64,000 bases of DNA, from the NCBI GenBank assembly GCA_002197995.1, contig NGZR01000002.1, positions 3,286,001-3,350,000 on the forward strand, read 5' to 3'. The notes beneath the pieces are model-generated. The model saw nothing but the letters and a program-made list of their open reading frames with translations, had not been told where the DNA came from and did not search any database. Shown in pieces: positions 1 through 10,753 of the stretch. Source of the stretch: Gaeumannomyces sp. JS-464 (lineage: Eukaryota > Ascomycota > Sordariomycetes > Magnaporthales > Magnaporthaceae). Made by a program: the position numbers and the translations under genes. Position 1 is the first letter of the stretch, and every line of letters begins with the position of its first letter.

Positions 1-1598
1 CAGCGACCATTCCGCTGCCCCGTCTGTTTTCGTCCTTTGGCTGGCGGTCCCTTCATGCTGTTTCCTTATTTATTTTTATCTGCACCCAGCGTTTCGTCCT
101 CGACGTTTCCAAAGCAGTGTCTATAAAGCAAATCTCTGCTCCTACTTCGCATTCAGCATTCATTGCTGTCGTTTTATTGGATTCCCATCTTATTTCCCCT
201 GCCTACATGTGGACCTCTATCTAGCAGTCTGCTCTGTATCTGAGGCAGCGCTCGGCGACTGCAACGCTGTCCTTCAAATGACTCGGAGCTCCTCCGAGGG
301 GCACGACACTGGTGGCCGCGCAGGACTGCCCGCCCGCTTCATTGCCGCGCGCGCCGTCGTGTTGTCAAACGAGGGAGAAGGAGCCGAGAACCGAGCTGAA
401 CGTTAACGACGAACTTCGTTGTAGCTGGCACCAGGCGCTCCCGTCATTCTGGCTGGTTCGCGTCGCTGTCCTCACTTCTTAGCACAGCAGACAGGTGAAG
501 CAGCCAAGGCCGATCCATCTGGGAAGACCAAGGCTCTGGAAACCCGATCCCTAAACGTTTGGCGCATCTCGCCGGTCCGCTATTTTTATCTGGAAGCAGC
601 GTGCCATCGCAGGCCGGGGCAACCCATGGCTCGCCGTCAGTCGCGTGCTTGCGTGGCCCGGCTGGACTTCCACCTCTGAGCAGGCACTGCAGGATTGCGA
701 AACTCTTGGCCTCGCTCGATTTTCGCCCCTCGAGGGGCGGTCCATGGCAAAGCCGGGGCACGGGCTGGCGTGTCTGACCTGGGCACGCAGAGGCCGATGG
801 GGCCAATCGCCGTTCGATCAACCCCTGGCTCCTCAGCCGTTAATTCGCCTCGACCTGCCTGCTGCATGCATGTTTCGAGCTAGGGAGCCTCCAGGCACAA
901 ATCGGCAGATGCAACGGGGAACCCGTCCTGAAAAAAAGGGGCCGCCGACCGCCCGTTCTTTTGTCTTCGCGTGCTTCTTTTTTGTTCCCTGGGCTGTTCT
1001 CCCTGGCATCATGCGGAAATCAGAATTGCCTAACTCGGCGAAGTGCCCCAGAATGTCTAAATGTTAAATCTAATAGTCTGGTGACGGGGCTCTTGGTAGT
1101 AGGGGCACGCAAGCGCTTCGCAAATCAGCCCTGCGGGGGAATATTTTTCGAGCCCAGCTTTTGCCTCTACACGCCGTCGCGAGCTTCAAAACGCTTCTCT
1201 CGCGTGGCCCCTCGCATCCTTGGCTTAGCCCGCCTGGCACTATTGATTATGCCGCCTCGACTTGCTCTTCTGGAATACAGGCCCTTGTAAACCTTGATCC
1301 GAACGCTTGTCCATCCCGTCCTGTCCTTCACGACACCCACCCCTGTCCCTCTCCAGAGATCACCCGCCCGACAACTCCTATCCTGGGGACACAACCGCGG
1401 ACACTATAAAGACCTGGCAGCCAGATTGGTCTTTGAAGATCGTGCCGCGACGTTGCGCTGGGAGACTGCCTCTCCCAGGCGCATTCCTATCACAGTATCT
1501 CAAGCCAGGTGCATGGGAAAACCATGGACATACTCCCTCGAGTCTAGCCGCTCGGCCACTCGCCCCAACCGTTGGTCTCTCGCGGGTGTTAGCCGACC
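1..1598. other. Intergenic / 5' region, no gene supported
   Basis: No reading frame here resembles a conserved protein and none has a convincing splice pattern. A TATA-like element (actataaag) lies near 1403-1411, about 190 bp before the ATG of the next gene, and is a possible core promoter. The last 250 bases before that ATG are C/T-rich, as expected for a fungal leader. Any gene to the left ends outside the window. Confidence 0.5.
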
Positions 1599-3118
1599 AT
1601 GGCCCTGACTATCAAGCATCTCAATGGCGATGCTTCGTTTCTCCTCTCCTTCGAGCCCATCCTCGCGCCCGGGCCGCGCGACCCCGCCATCCTCGATGCG
1701 TCGCCCTTCCGCATCCTCATAGATCCGTGGATCACTGGACCCTCGACCGTGTTCCACTCCAAAATCTCCATATCGAGGCACAAGAACCCTGCCTGCATCG
1801 CGTCCCTCCAGGAGCTCCCTGAGCCAGATCTCGTTGTCATCTCCCAGCACAAGACCGACCATTGCAACGAGGCAACCCTCCGCCAGCTGCCCGCCACCGG
1901 CACCAAGACTCTGATCCTTGCCGAGCCGGCCGCGGCCCGGGTCATAAAGTCATGGAAGTACTTTGACCGTGAAAAGATCCGGACTATTCCGAAATGGGGA
2001 GACTCGAGCTTTTCAGCCAGACAGTCCGTCGTCAGGATACCCGTGCCGCCCTTGCTGGCCGGCGGTGAGCCCGGCGAGGTGACGGTAGCTTTTATACCCC
2101 AACGCCGCGACATATCTGGGCTCCACAGCGCCGTTGGCATCACATACCGCTCTCCAGCCTCGTCTCTATCCTCGTTGCCTCCTCAGCCGTCGGGCGCATC
2201 GTTTAGACGGAGCTTTCCTTTTCCTCGTTCCGCTAGCCCTGCTCCAACCATCTCTTCCATCGTTACGCCGCCTGAGACCCCGAGGTCAACCCGCTCCTAT
2301 CTTATCTCACAGCCGCGTCAGCAGTCCGGCGCGGGCAGGGATCCGCGCCATCCAGCCTTGCCGCCAACGCCGACATCGCCGGGCCTCTCGTTACGGTCGC
2401 TACGGTCGTCGCGCTCGGCGTCCTCCCTCCGCCTTTCGCGGCGGCTGTCCATGCTCTCGACCGGATCCACGCCTCCCCGGTCCCTGTCGCTTCTGTACTC
2501 GCCGCACGGCATCTCGACGGCGTCGCTCTCCTCGTACGTCACGAGCCACCTCGCGGCCGAGGGCGCCCTCCCGCTGACGGCTCTGCTGCACTGCTTCGAC
2601 GCCGTCAGCAACCCGTGGTGGCTCGGCGGCAACATCCTGCTGGCGCGCCCGCCGGGCTCGAGACGGCCACGGCCCTCCGCGCCCGCGCCTGGGTCTCGGC
2701 CCACGACGGCGAGAAGGAGCTGCGCGGCATCGCGACCGCGCTGCTCAAGACGAAACGCTACCGCCGCGAGAACATTGTCGAGGCCGCCGCCGACGACGGC
2801 GACGCGCTCGCGCCTCCCGAGATAGACGGCGGCGGCGGTGGCGATGCGGCCAGCAGCCGGGTCTCCATCGCGGGCAGCGATGTCAGCACGAGAGCGAGGC
2901 CGACCGAGGTGCTGGCGCTGGGGATTGGGGAGCAGGTCGTCATCAGCAACGACGGCGTGTGGAACGCCGAAGCCGCGCCGCCGTCGCCGCTCCTGGAGGA
3001 GCCGTCAGAGTCGACGTCATGCTGCACTCCCGGTCTTGGCTGTGTGACGCTGAAGCCCGAGGCGGTCCCTGTCGTCGGAGTTGGCAATACAGATTTGGAC
3101 AGGGTGGGCGGTCGTTGA
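1599..3118 (+). CDS. Metallo-beta-lactamase-fold fungal protein (frameshifted copy)
   Basis: Single-exon gene of about 505 codons starting at the ATG in a favourable context (gaccATGG). The N-terminal 180 residues have the strand-helix pattern of a metallo-beta-lactamase-like fungal family (LIDPWITGPS, then VVISQHKTDHCN, then TLILAEPAAARVIKSW, then FIPQRRDISGLHSAVGITY). The usual HxHxDH metal motif is reduced to QHKTDH, keeping only the final Asp-His, so hydrolase activity is doubtful. A Ser/Pro/Arg-rich linker follows, then a conserved C-terminal block (HCFDAVSNPWWLGGNILL, then GARAWVSAHDGEKELRG-like sequence). The frame breaks near 2642: the C-terminal block resumes in the next frame as if one G were missing. 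The second frame runs to the TGA at 3116-3118. Function unknown; the family assignment is from pattern recognition. Confidence 0.72.
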
Positions 3119-3839
3119 GCCTGCCAGATGCTGGCGGTGCTGAACCCGATGGCATATTTATTGAGCATTGAGCTTCTATAGCCCCTTTATTATTTTACTG
3201 TATATCTTTTTATTCCCCCGTCTAGCCATGACCATATATCGTTCTGTCTTTCCTCATTTACCCATATTATTTTAAACCTCTTCTTCTTTTATTTTCTTCT
3301 GGCGTTCAGGATTTCACGCAATTAGGGGCTTTTACGTATAGCGGACAGTGTGCGGCTCACAGATTTGGAGCTTGATGATACCACTTGGGAATTCAAAGAA
3401 CCCTCCGCGCAAGGCATGAAATGTTAGATCCTACTGGTTCTTCTTTACTCTTTGAGCGCAAAGCTAAGAAAGTGACAGGCGTTGCTTTCACCCCTTAAGA
3501 TTCACCAGTTTCTTGTGACATCTGTCGGACTGATTTCCAATGAACGCAGAGAATGGGGTATCCCTTGAATCTTTAATCATCTTTCTCTCTTCCTCCAAAC
3601 GTAGATTTCTAGGTAAAAGCTCAGGTCCCCACGCGGCCGAGATCCTTCGCCAACAAAGTAAGGAAACGGTAGATGCCACCCAAAAAAGAAATTCGAAAAT
3701 AAAAAGAAAATCAGCACTTAGGGACTAAAACTACAATTACGCAGCGAGATGGGGGAAGCCGCTCCCGCCTCGCTGGCCGAGCTGCTCAGCCCAGCGCGCC
3801 CCCCTTCCAGACGCGCGCGCGTTATGCCGAGCCGGTTTT
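3119..3839. other. Convergent 3' intergenic region
   Basis: Lies between the 3' ends of the metallo-beta-lactamase-fold gene and the penta-EF-hand gene. AT-rich with several T-runs, consistent with two 3' UTRs. No gene or structured RNA seen. Confidence 0.5.
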
Positions 3840-4906
3840 TTATCGAAGCTGCTTCAGGATCTCGGTCAGGAAGTCCTCGAAGCTCAGGGTGATGTAGCCG
3901 TCGCGGTCGTCGTCGTAGCGCTTGAAGACGTCGTCATGCGCTTGAGCGAGATGCAGCTCTGGACGAAGAGGTCGAAGCTCATGACGCCCTCTCCGCGCTT
4001 GTCGTAGGTGCCGGAAGAGCAGCTCAGTGAAGCGGTCAGAGAGGCGGTAGCGGAAGGCGACGAGCGCGTTCCTGAACTCATCGAGCGAGATGTTGCCCGA
4101 CCGGTCCGTGTCGAAGCGGTCGAACAGGGTGCGCCAGCTGGCCAGGAAGGACCAGAGGCCGCAGAACTCGTCGAAGCCGATGGTCCCCGACCGGTCGCTG
4201 TCGAACATGCGGATCATCATGCGCACCGTCTGCGGGTCGAAGGTGGTCCAGTCGCCGTTGACGAGCGCGGCTGAGAGCTCGTTCTCGGAGAGCTGGCCGG
4301 TGCCTGTTGTTGAGAGAAGAAGGACAGCGTCAGGATAAGTGTGTCAAAACGGCGCGAGGTGATAAGAAGCAGAAAAATCATCGCTTACCCTTCTTGTCGA
4401 CAGCCCTAAACAGCGGTCTCAAGGTCGGGTCGGCGCCTTGGTTCTCAGTGGGCGCGGGGCTCGGGGGCGGGCGGCTGCAGACGGGCGAGCGGATCTGGTG
4501 CTGGGGCGGTGGTCCTCCCGTGGTGGCGGGCTCGGGCCTGGGCCTGGGCCGTAGCTTCCATTGCCGCCGCCGTAGCGCGGGTCGGGCCCGGACGGCCTCG
4601 AGTCTGGCCGGGGCGGGGGCGGCTTGTTCTCGTAGCGCGACGCTGGGGCTGCGGGTTGGGTGACGGGGACTTGGGCTTCTGATAGTTGGGGAGAGGGCGC
4701 TGTCAGTGTGTTGTTCGCTTGCGCCGAGGCGGCTTCGAATTGCGACTTACTTGCTCCGGCTCCGCGAATCTGGCAGCGGCAAGGCGCACCAAAGATTAGC
4801 ACGTGGACCTCTGTTTAACCTAATAATCCGCCCTTAACTTGGCCCGCGCGACTGTGTGATCTCACCTAGGGAGCTCGTCCGGGTTGTAAGGTCTGTTGTA
4901 CGCCAT
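3840..4906 (-). CDS. Penta-EF-hand calcium-binding protein (ALG-2/peflin-like)
   Basis: Calcium-sensing protein of the penta-EF-hand family, which usually works as a dimer in membrane traffic and repair. The start is the ATG at 4906-4904 (MAYNRPYNPDELP). Exon 1 (4906-4866) is followed by GTGAG and a 19-nt micro-exon (4769-4751); a third exon starts about 4678 and encodes a Pro/Gly-rich arm; a last intron precedes the EF-hand exon (GTGQLSENELSAALVNGDW). Canonical 12-residue loops are visible: DSDRSGTIGFDE, DTDRSGNISLDE and a degenerate DDDRDGYIT loop. The copy carries a frame break near 4512, an extra G near 4012 and a missing C near 3932. The last two compensate and restore TYDKRGEGVMSFDLFVQSC in the other frame between them. 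Family identity is firm; the Pro-rich arm's exact frame is not. Confidence 0.8.
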
Positions 4907-6409
4907 CTTGTATCGCACTATCTGGCCGGAGCGCTATGTGTGGGGGGTTATTTCTGCTGTGTATCCGTAGAGGCTGTCGCCGGAAGGTGGGGGTGGAAGT
5001 TGACGACGGTGCCTCGGTGGGCGGGCAGCTATGGCGGGGAGGCGTTTATTATGGGGTTAAATATGGAGGGCGCACGATCCTTTTGACTCCGCAATTGGTG
5101 GGCGGCGAGGGACTCTTTGAAGAGGCGAGGGAGGAAGGGGCTAACACTCAGCCGCAATTTTCCCTCTTCTTCGTGACCAGGCAGGCAGGAGAAAGCAAGT
5201 CACTTGGAACAGGTAACATGTTTTAAGGCTACGGATGTGTCCGAGCTGATGCGGCGGGGTTTTTTTTCTTCTTGGGGCACCGAAACGTCGGAACCAGGGT
5301 CCCAAGATTGCGGGGCAGCACAGAGGGCCATCTTCCATCCATTGTGGCTGCGCGTGTCGAGTGTTCTCGAGTACTGTCTACTGATTCGGTACGACGGAGT
5401 AGGCTAGAGGCGCCCACAATCACCCAAATATGCATGACTGCGATGTTGGCAGTGCCGGTCGAGTGCGGCGTCAGGCTTTCCATCATCATAGGCCGGCGAA
5501 GCGCAGCAAAGCCGCAGCGCTGCAAGGCTGGGGCGATGCGACCGTGAGGCGTTGGGCGCGCAATAGTCGGTCTCTGCGCTCCCACCAGGACTCAGCCAAG
5601 GCACAAGCGGACGCTAACTGGACATGTGCATCCCGGGGATTGGGCTCTGCAGCCGCGCCATCACCGCTACAATGCTCCCATCTATGAGACCCGGAGCTGA
5701 GGTCCCTGGCGGCGGCCGGTCTGAAACCGAGAGGAGTGGGACCCCGACACCAAAGGAGGCCCGACAGCTATCCATGCAATCGGTGATGTTCATCGTCCAG
5801 TCTTTATTGGATCCGCAGCTCGTGCCGCCACGCTGGCTTGTCGCCAACCGAGAGCCGCTCGGGCCAGGGGCAGGATTGACATGCTGAAGATGTTTGGCGT
5901 TTCAGGGACCGATAATCTCCCACCGCAGCCGATGAGGAGCGCCACAGGCCACGTCAGTTGGCCCCGTCCAGGTGGCGCCCCTGCATCGCGTGCCTGCGTG
6001 CCGTGCCTGCTGCCCGGCTCTTGAGCCGACGGAAGATGGGCTGCCCGTCCTGCCTTTGACCGACCGGGTTATGCGTCTGAACATTGAAGAGCGGAGAAGG
6101 ATCAGAAAGGTAAGAAACAGAAATAGAACGTGACGTGCCACTCGGACGGACCTCGGTGTGCTGGAATAGGAAACAAGGAACCGCGGTGAGTGCGCACTTG
6201 GACAGCCTTGGGGAGGACAGTTCAAGGAGCGCGCGCCGCAGCACCAATGAGATGGGCCCTGGGCTAGCGCCACCCCGTGGGGTGCTCCCCGGAACATGGG
6301 AGACCTTGTAAATTGGCACACAGACGTCTCGCAAAACACATCCACTCCCGAATTGTCAACGGCGGCAAATGATCGAGGACATGTTGGAATCCCAATTCAG
6401 CCTCCCGTC
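4907..6409. other. Divergent promoter region
   Basis: About 1.5 kb between two head-to-head genes: the penta-EF-hand gene (minus) and the low-complexity protein (plus). Short open frames are present but none has conserved content. No RNA gene recognised. Confidence 0.5.
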
Positions 6410-8082
6410 ATGTCATCATCCTCCACCGCCGTCGGGAGGACCCGCTCTTTGCGGAAGCCTGCCCCGGCCGCCGGCCTGCCCAAGGACGCCGACGCGTCCA
6501 AGCCCGCCCGCCCTGCCGATGCCCTACGCAACGTCTCACCGAGTCGCCTGCCCGTGAAGCCTCCTGCCTCGACCGTCACCACCAGGGCCGCCTCGGCTGC
6601 CCAATCCGCCACCTCCGCGCTGGCCGCGGCCACCGTGGCCGCCAAGCCCAAGACTGGCTTTCTAGGCAAGCTGGCCGCGAGGACGACGCGCTCGACGACC
6701 GCTCAGCAGAAGGTCGCAAAAGCCGAACCGACGACGACCGCCCGGGGCGGAGCGGCCCCGAAGCCAGCCAGGGAAGCAGCCCCCGTCACCCGCCGAGCGG
6801 CCGCCGGCCCCCGCTGTCATCGGCGTCACATGGCGGTGCTGTCGCCCGGCCCAAGACATCGGGCGGCATCCCCGGCGCCGCCACCACGAGGCCGGCTGCA
6901 GCAGGCCATTCGCGCACCAAGTCCTCGGCCACGGCCCTGACGAGCACGACCATCCTGCGTCCCCCGTCATCATCATCTTCGCAGACATCCACATCGACAT
7001 CCACAACTACTACAGCGCCAAGCTCACGCCCGCCGCTCACGGCAGCGCCGCCCAGGGCGCTCCGCGGGCGAGCGCCGTCTAACCCGGCCACGAAGCTCCT
7101 CACCGACCCCAGCAAGCAGCAGCAGCCGCCGGCCCACCAGGCACAGCAGCAGGCCCAAAAGTCGTCAAGAACAACAACCCCGACCTCGCCGCCGCAGCAG
7201 CCGCAGAACCAGCGGCTCCACCGGCCGGCCTTCAACACCAACCAGCAGCACTACTCGCCCGTCAAGTCGCTGGCGCCCAAGCCGCTGACGTCGACGTACC
7301 TCGCCCCGCCCTCGCCCTCCAAGCTGCCCGCCAACGTCGCCCTCTCGGCCGAGACGAGCCGCCTGCAGACGGAGCTGCTGCAGCTGCACCTCCTGCACCG
7401 CGAGGCCGCCCCGGCCTCGGTCCGCTGGCACGCCAGCGCACGCGCCCGCCTGGCCGACCGCTTCACCGCCGTCCGCGAGGCCGGCGACCGCGCCGACCGC
7501 GCCGAGACCGCCGCCGCCGAGGACCTCAACGCCGCCGCCCTGAAGGCCTGGACCACAGCCACCACCGGCGAGCCCCTCCTCGAGGAGCGCGTGCAGGCGC
7601 TGGACGCGGTCCTGTGCGGCCTCTGGGCCATGGGCGAGCCGGGCGGCCGGTACGCGCGGGTCGTGCGCCGGTTCGAGAGGTGGGCCGACACGCTGCGCGC
7701 CGTGGTCGAGCGCCGCGAGGAGGGGCTCGCCAACGGCGCGGCCGACGTCGCCTTCGTCGACGTCCTCGGCGCGGCCTGGCGCGACGAGTGCGCCGCCCTG
7801 GCCCGCAAGCTGGACGGCTGGCGCAGGCAGCTCGTCGGCCTCGGCTCCGTCCGCGGCGACGAGGAAGGCGGCGGCGGCGGCGAGGGCGCGCAGAGGTCGA
7901 GCCTGGCCGCCGTGCTGGGCGCGTGCCGCTCGCTGGTCCACGACATGCTCGCCGAGCTCGACGTCATGGAGCAGATCGAGCGCGAGGCGCTCAGGCAGGA
8001 GAACGAATGGATTGAGAACATGAGTCGAGACGATAGTAACGATGATACCCTAAATGCCGGAGCAATATGGAGGGTTTTGTGA
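6410..8082 (+). CDS. Low-complexity protein with helical C-terminal domain
   Basis: Predicted protein of about 557 residues. The ATG at 6410 (MSSSSTAVGRTRSLRKP) is preferred over the in-frame ATG at 6296 because the added residues look like leader. The first ~300 residues are Ser/Thr/Ala/Pro/Lys-rich, strongly basic and disordered, with later poly-Ser, poly-Thr and Gln stretches. The last ~260 residues (from about 7250) form a dense helical region (LSAETSRLQTELLQLHLLHR, then SVRWHASARARLADRF, then VQALDAVLCGLWAMGEPGGR). The frame breaks at the C5 run at 6808-6812: adding one C joins the two halves into one open frame. I do not recognise the family with certainty. A basic disordered arm plus a helical C-terminus is also the layout of microtubule-binding HAUS8/QWRF proteins, which is only a suggestion. 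Confidence 0.65.
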
Positions 8083-8926
8083 TTTGGGTTCTGCCTTTCT
8101 CTCTCCTTCGCGCTCTCGGAGCCATAGGCCTCTTTTATTTTCTGCTATTTGCGCCTTCGTTTCTTTCTTAGAGCTCCTTGTTGCCGAGATTCTGCTTGGC
8201 ACGAGCTCATTTATTAACATTTCTCATGCGGTGATTGTCATTATTCTACTTTTCTCTCTCTTCTTATTAAAGTCATTAGACTTCTTTAAGACTGACTGTA
8301 CATATTGACCCAGGTTGTAACTGTCAATCTTTAGGGCACTCATGAAGGCTTTATCGGCATGCAAAAGGAAAAATCAACTGGAAAACCGAGAAAAGCAGGC
8401 CACCCCTCCCAAGACGCCAGGAATCCAAGCCACAAACCCCATTCGTGTTCACCCGATCTCAGTATCCATGTGCACCATGCCGTTTGGGTAGCTCCAGGAT
8501 GTGCCAGAGATGCATCCGGCGAGAGACACAAGGACCCAGTTACCGAATGGAACTCATAGGCCATTTTAGCCCCGGGCCCATGAGACTGAGCTTGACTGGG
8601 CTGTGGCAGCCGCGCTCTGCCGGCTCTTGTGCATCCTCAGTGCCTCCTCTTTCTCAGCTTCCCTATCCTGCTTGACCTCCCTCAAATGGTGCAGTACCTC
8701 CTGGGCCATCAGGTCTCTTGCGGGCCTTTGTACTCAACTCGTTAGCGAGGCGAAACATTAAGGTCTCTGGGAGGACGTCGCGGTGGTTCAGTCAGACTCC
8801 AAGACGCCAATACGTACTTTCTTCCGTATATACTATTCACGACCCCGACGGACTCCGGAACACGCCACTCGTCGCCCCAGTACACTCTGCCGTTGAATAT
8901 GTTCGACGAGTTCTCGGCAGGTGTGA
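8083..8926. other. Convergent 3' intergenic region
   Basis: Lies between two gene 3' ends. T-rich just after 8082, as in a 3' UTR. No further gene seen. Confidence 0.45.
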
Positions 8927-9922
8927 CTACATATCTGGGCGTGCCGTAGCCGAAACTGCGAACATCTTTTCAACCTGGACAACTACGTTATCGTCATCCG
9001 AGTCGTCCGGCGATTTCTCGCCGCTGCCGGAGCTTTGGTCCCTGCTGCCTCTGGACTTGGGTGTCTGGGGCTTTTGCCGCAGCGGCTGGCGGGGAAGTCG
9101 GGTCCGGCCTCGGAGGGGTAGCTATACCGGTCTTGCGGGGGAAGGGGTCGGAGGACACTCCTTTGCTTTCTTGAAGGTGACATTGACACCGTCGTCCGGC
9201 ATGAGTTGGTTGACCATCAGCCATTCTACGGCTTGGTGGGCAGCATATTGCTTCGCGCTACATGCAGAATCACGAGTTAGAAGCAAGCAGGCGACAGGAT
9301 ATTTGACGCCGAGGCTATGACATTCAAGTAGTAAACGAGGGCACATGGTGTGCAAAGAAGAGAAAAAAAGAAGAAAAAGAAGAAAAAGAAGAAAAAGAAG
9401 AAAAGAAGAAAAAGAAGAAAATACCAGGGAAGATTTGGAGTCTACGTACTCTTTCTTCCTACCGAACGGAGTACCAACCGATGGGAAGACAAGGTCTCCA
9501 GCCTCGGACAGTTTCGTGAAGGAGCACCACTTTAGACCACGGGACTCGTCCTTGTAGATGATGTGGGTGCCATCGGGGTGTGCGTCACGGTATCCTGTAG
9601 ATGCGCTTTAATATCGCCGCTAAGAAAGGGAAAGGTGCAAAGAGCAAGGACACAGGGGCAGGCAGAGCTTACGCTGGAGCAGGCTGACCCAGTCCTTGCC
9701 TCCGAGATTGGGCTCTTCCGCCGTCACGGTGATGGGCAGTGCCTCGAGGGCAACCGAGGTCGCCCGGTTGAGCTCAGTAAAGATGCGCAACTGCGCCGGC
9801 GTCAATTGCTCCGGCTGCATGAGATTCGGCTGTTGGGACTCCTGCAAGGCTATTAATTTCTTGAGGCTCGCCCAGTCGACGACCCCTTGGTCACCCGCGA
9901 CCTGGGGAGAGGGCGTGGCCAT
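8927..9922 (-). CDS. Double-stranded-RNA-binding-type protein
   Basis: Start ATG at 9922-9920 (MATPSPQVAGDQGVVDW). Exon 1 is 9922-9673, exon 2 is 9594-9450 and exon 3 starts at 9257; the donors are GTAAG and GTACGT. The joined protein has a helical N-terminus (WASLKKLIALQESQQ), a beta-rich middle (RYRDAHPDGTHIIYKDE, then GLKWCSFTKLSE) and the hallmark last helix KQYAAHQAVEWLMVNQLM, matching the fungal proteins with one DRBM-like fold. A Pro-rich tail and an acidic end (DDSDDDNVVVQVEKMF) follow. An in-frame TAG at about 9123-9125 interrupts exon 3. It is bypassed either by a 63-nt GT-AG intron of a length divisible by three, or by paired indels; the sequence does not decide. Intron 2 (192 nt) holds an AAGAAA microsatellite. 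Role in RNA silencing or processing is inference only. Confidence 0.68.
9358..9420. repeat. (AAGAAA)n purine microsatellite inside an intron
   Basis: About 60 bases of A/G only, made of AAG/AAGAAA units, inside intron 2 of the dsRNA-binding-type gene. On the coding (minus) strand it is a long polypyrimidine tract upstream of the splice acceptor. Confidence 0.85.
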
Positions 9923-10753
9923 TGCAGGGAGGTGGGTAGTTCCGAGCGCTACGAGGGTTGTGAGGGATGTGATGGTGTGCTTGAAGAAGAGCGAAGAGCA
10001 AAGTGAGGGCAAAGGGCGGGAGGCATGGAAGTTGGGCAGCACGGTTGTCTGAAATGAGTTCCGGGAAGGTGCAGCCTCGCTCGTGTTTGGTCGCGGGCGT
10101 GAAGGGCGGCCTGCACTGTTCTTTGCTTGAGCAAAAGGGCTGAGCAGCTCAAGGCGGCACCCCGCAGGGTCATTCAGTCTTGTGAAGCCGCGCGGGTGGG
10201 GAGCCAGCTCTAGTGGTTGTCAAGTGACTGGGTGAACCACGGCAGCACATGGAATAAATCGGCCCAAAAAGGGGGCCTGGAGAGCAAAATCACGAAGCAG
10301 TTGTCCGGATTTGGCGGTTGGTTGCCTGTCTTGGGGTCTGGTGTGGCCACAGCTGCCCAACGCTGGCGGTTACACACCAAAGCTGTGGACTGGGATCCCA
10401 GTCGAGAGGTATTGATTAACCGCCGCCACTTGGCTCTCACTCCCACCTTTGAGCGACCGCCTGTGGGCTGTTGGTTTCACCCGACGAATCCCCTCCGTAA
10501 TCATCACAACAGCCAAGTGCCCGGCCTCACAGACACGCCAGCAAGCGTTGAGGACGCCGGGATCAGGTCCACGACTACAACCTTGTGCCTAGGTAGGCAC
10601 CTAGGTACCTAACTATGTCAATCCATTATTATAACAGTAGTATGTCTCCTCAAGTCATCAAAAGATCAGATGCGCTGTAAAACAGAAAACCATAGGGGTA
10701 TAATTGATAAAGACAACTCCAAGTTTAATGCATCCCATCAGGTAATCGCGGCC
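9923..10753. other. Intergenic region with CCTAGGTA-type repeats
   Basis: Promoter of the dsRNA-binding-type gene and 3' flank of EFG1. Holds a cluster of overlapping CCTAGGTA palindromic units at 10588-10613. No gene recognised. Confidence 0.5.
10588..10613. repeat. CCTAGGTA palindromic repeat cluster
   Basis: Overlapping CCTAGGTAGG and CCTAGGTACC units. Related copies lie at 12354-12364, 16213-16239, 18761-18770, 36743-36751, 38756-38775 and 58363-58370, all intergenic. Confidence 0.6.

Noticed and set aside
7165..8021. Minus-strand frames of 256-258 codons opposite the helical C-terminal domain
   Set aside because: GC-driven shadows; the plus-strand frame has coherent helical content and joins to its N-terminal half.
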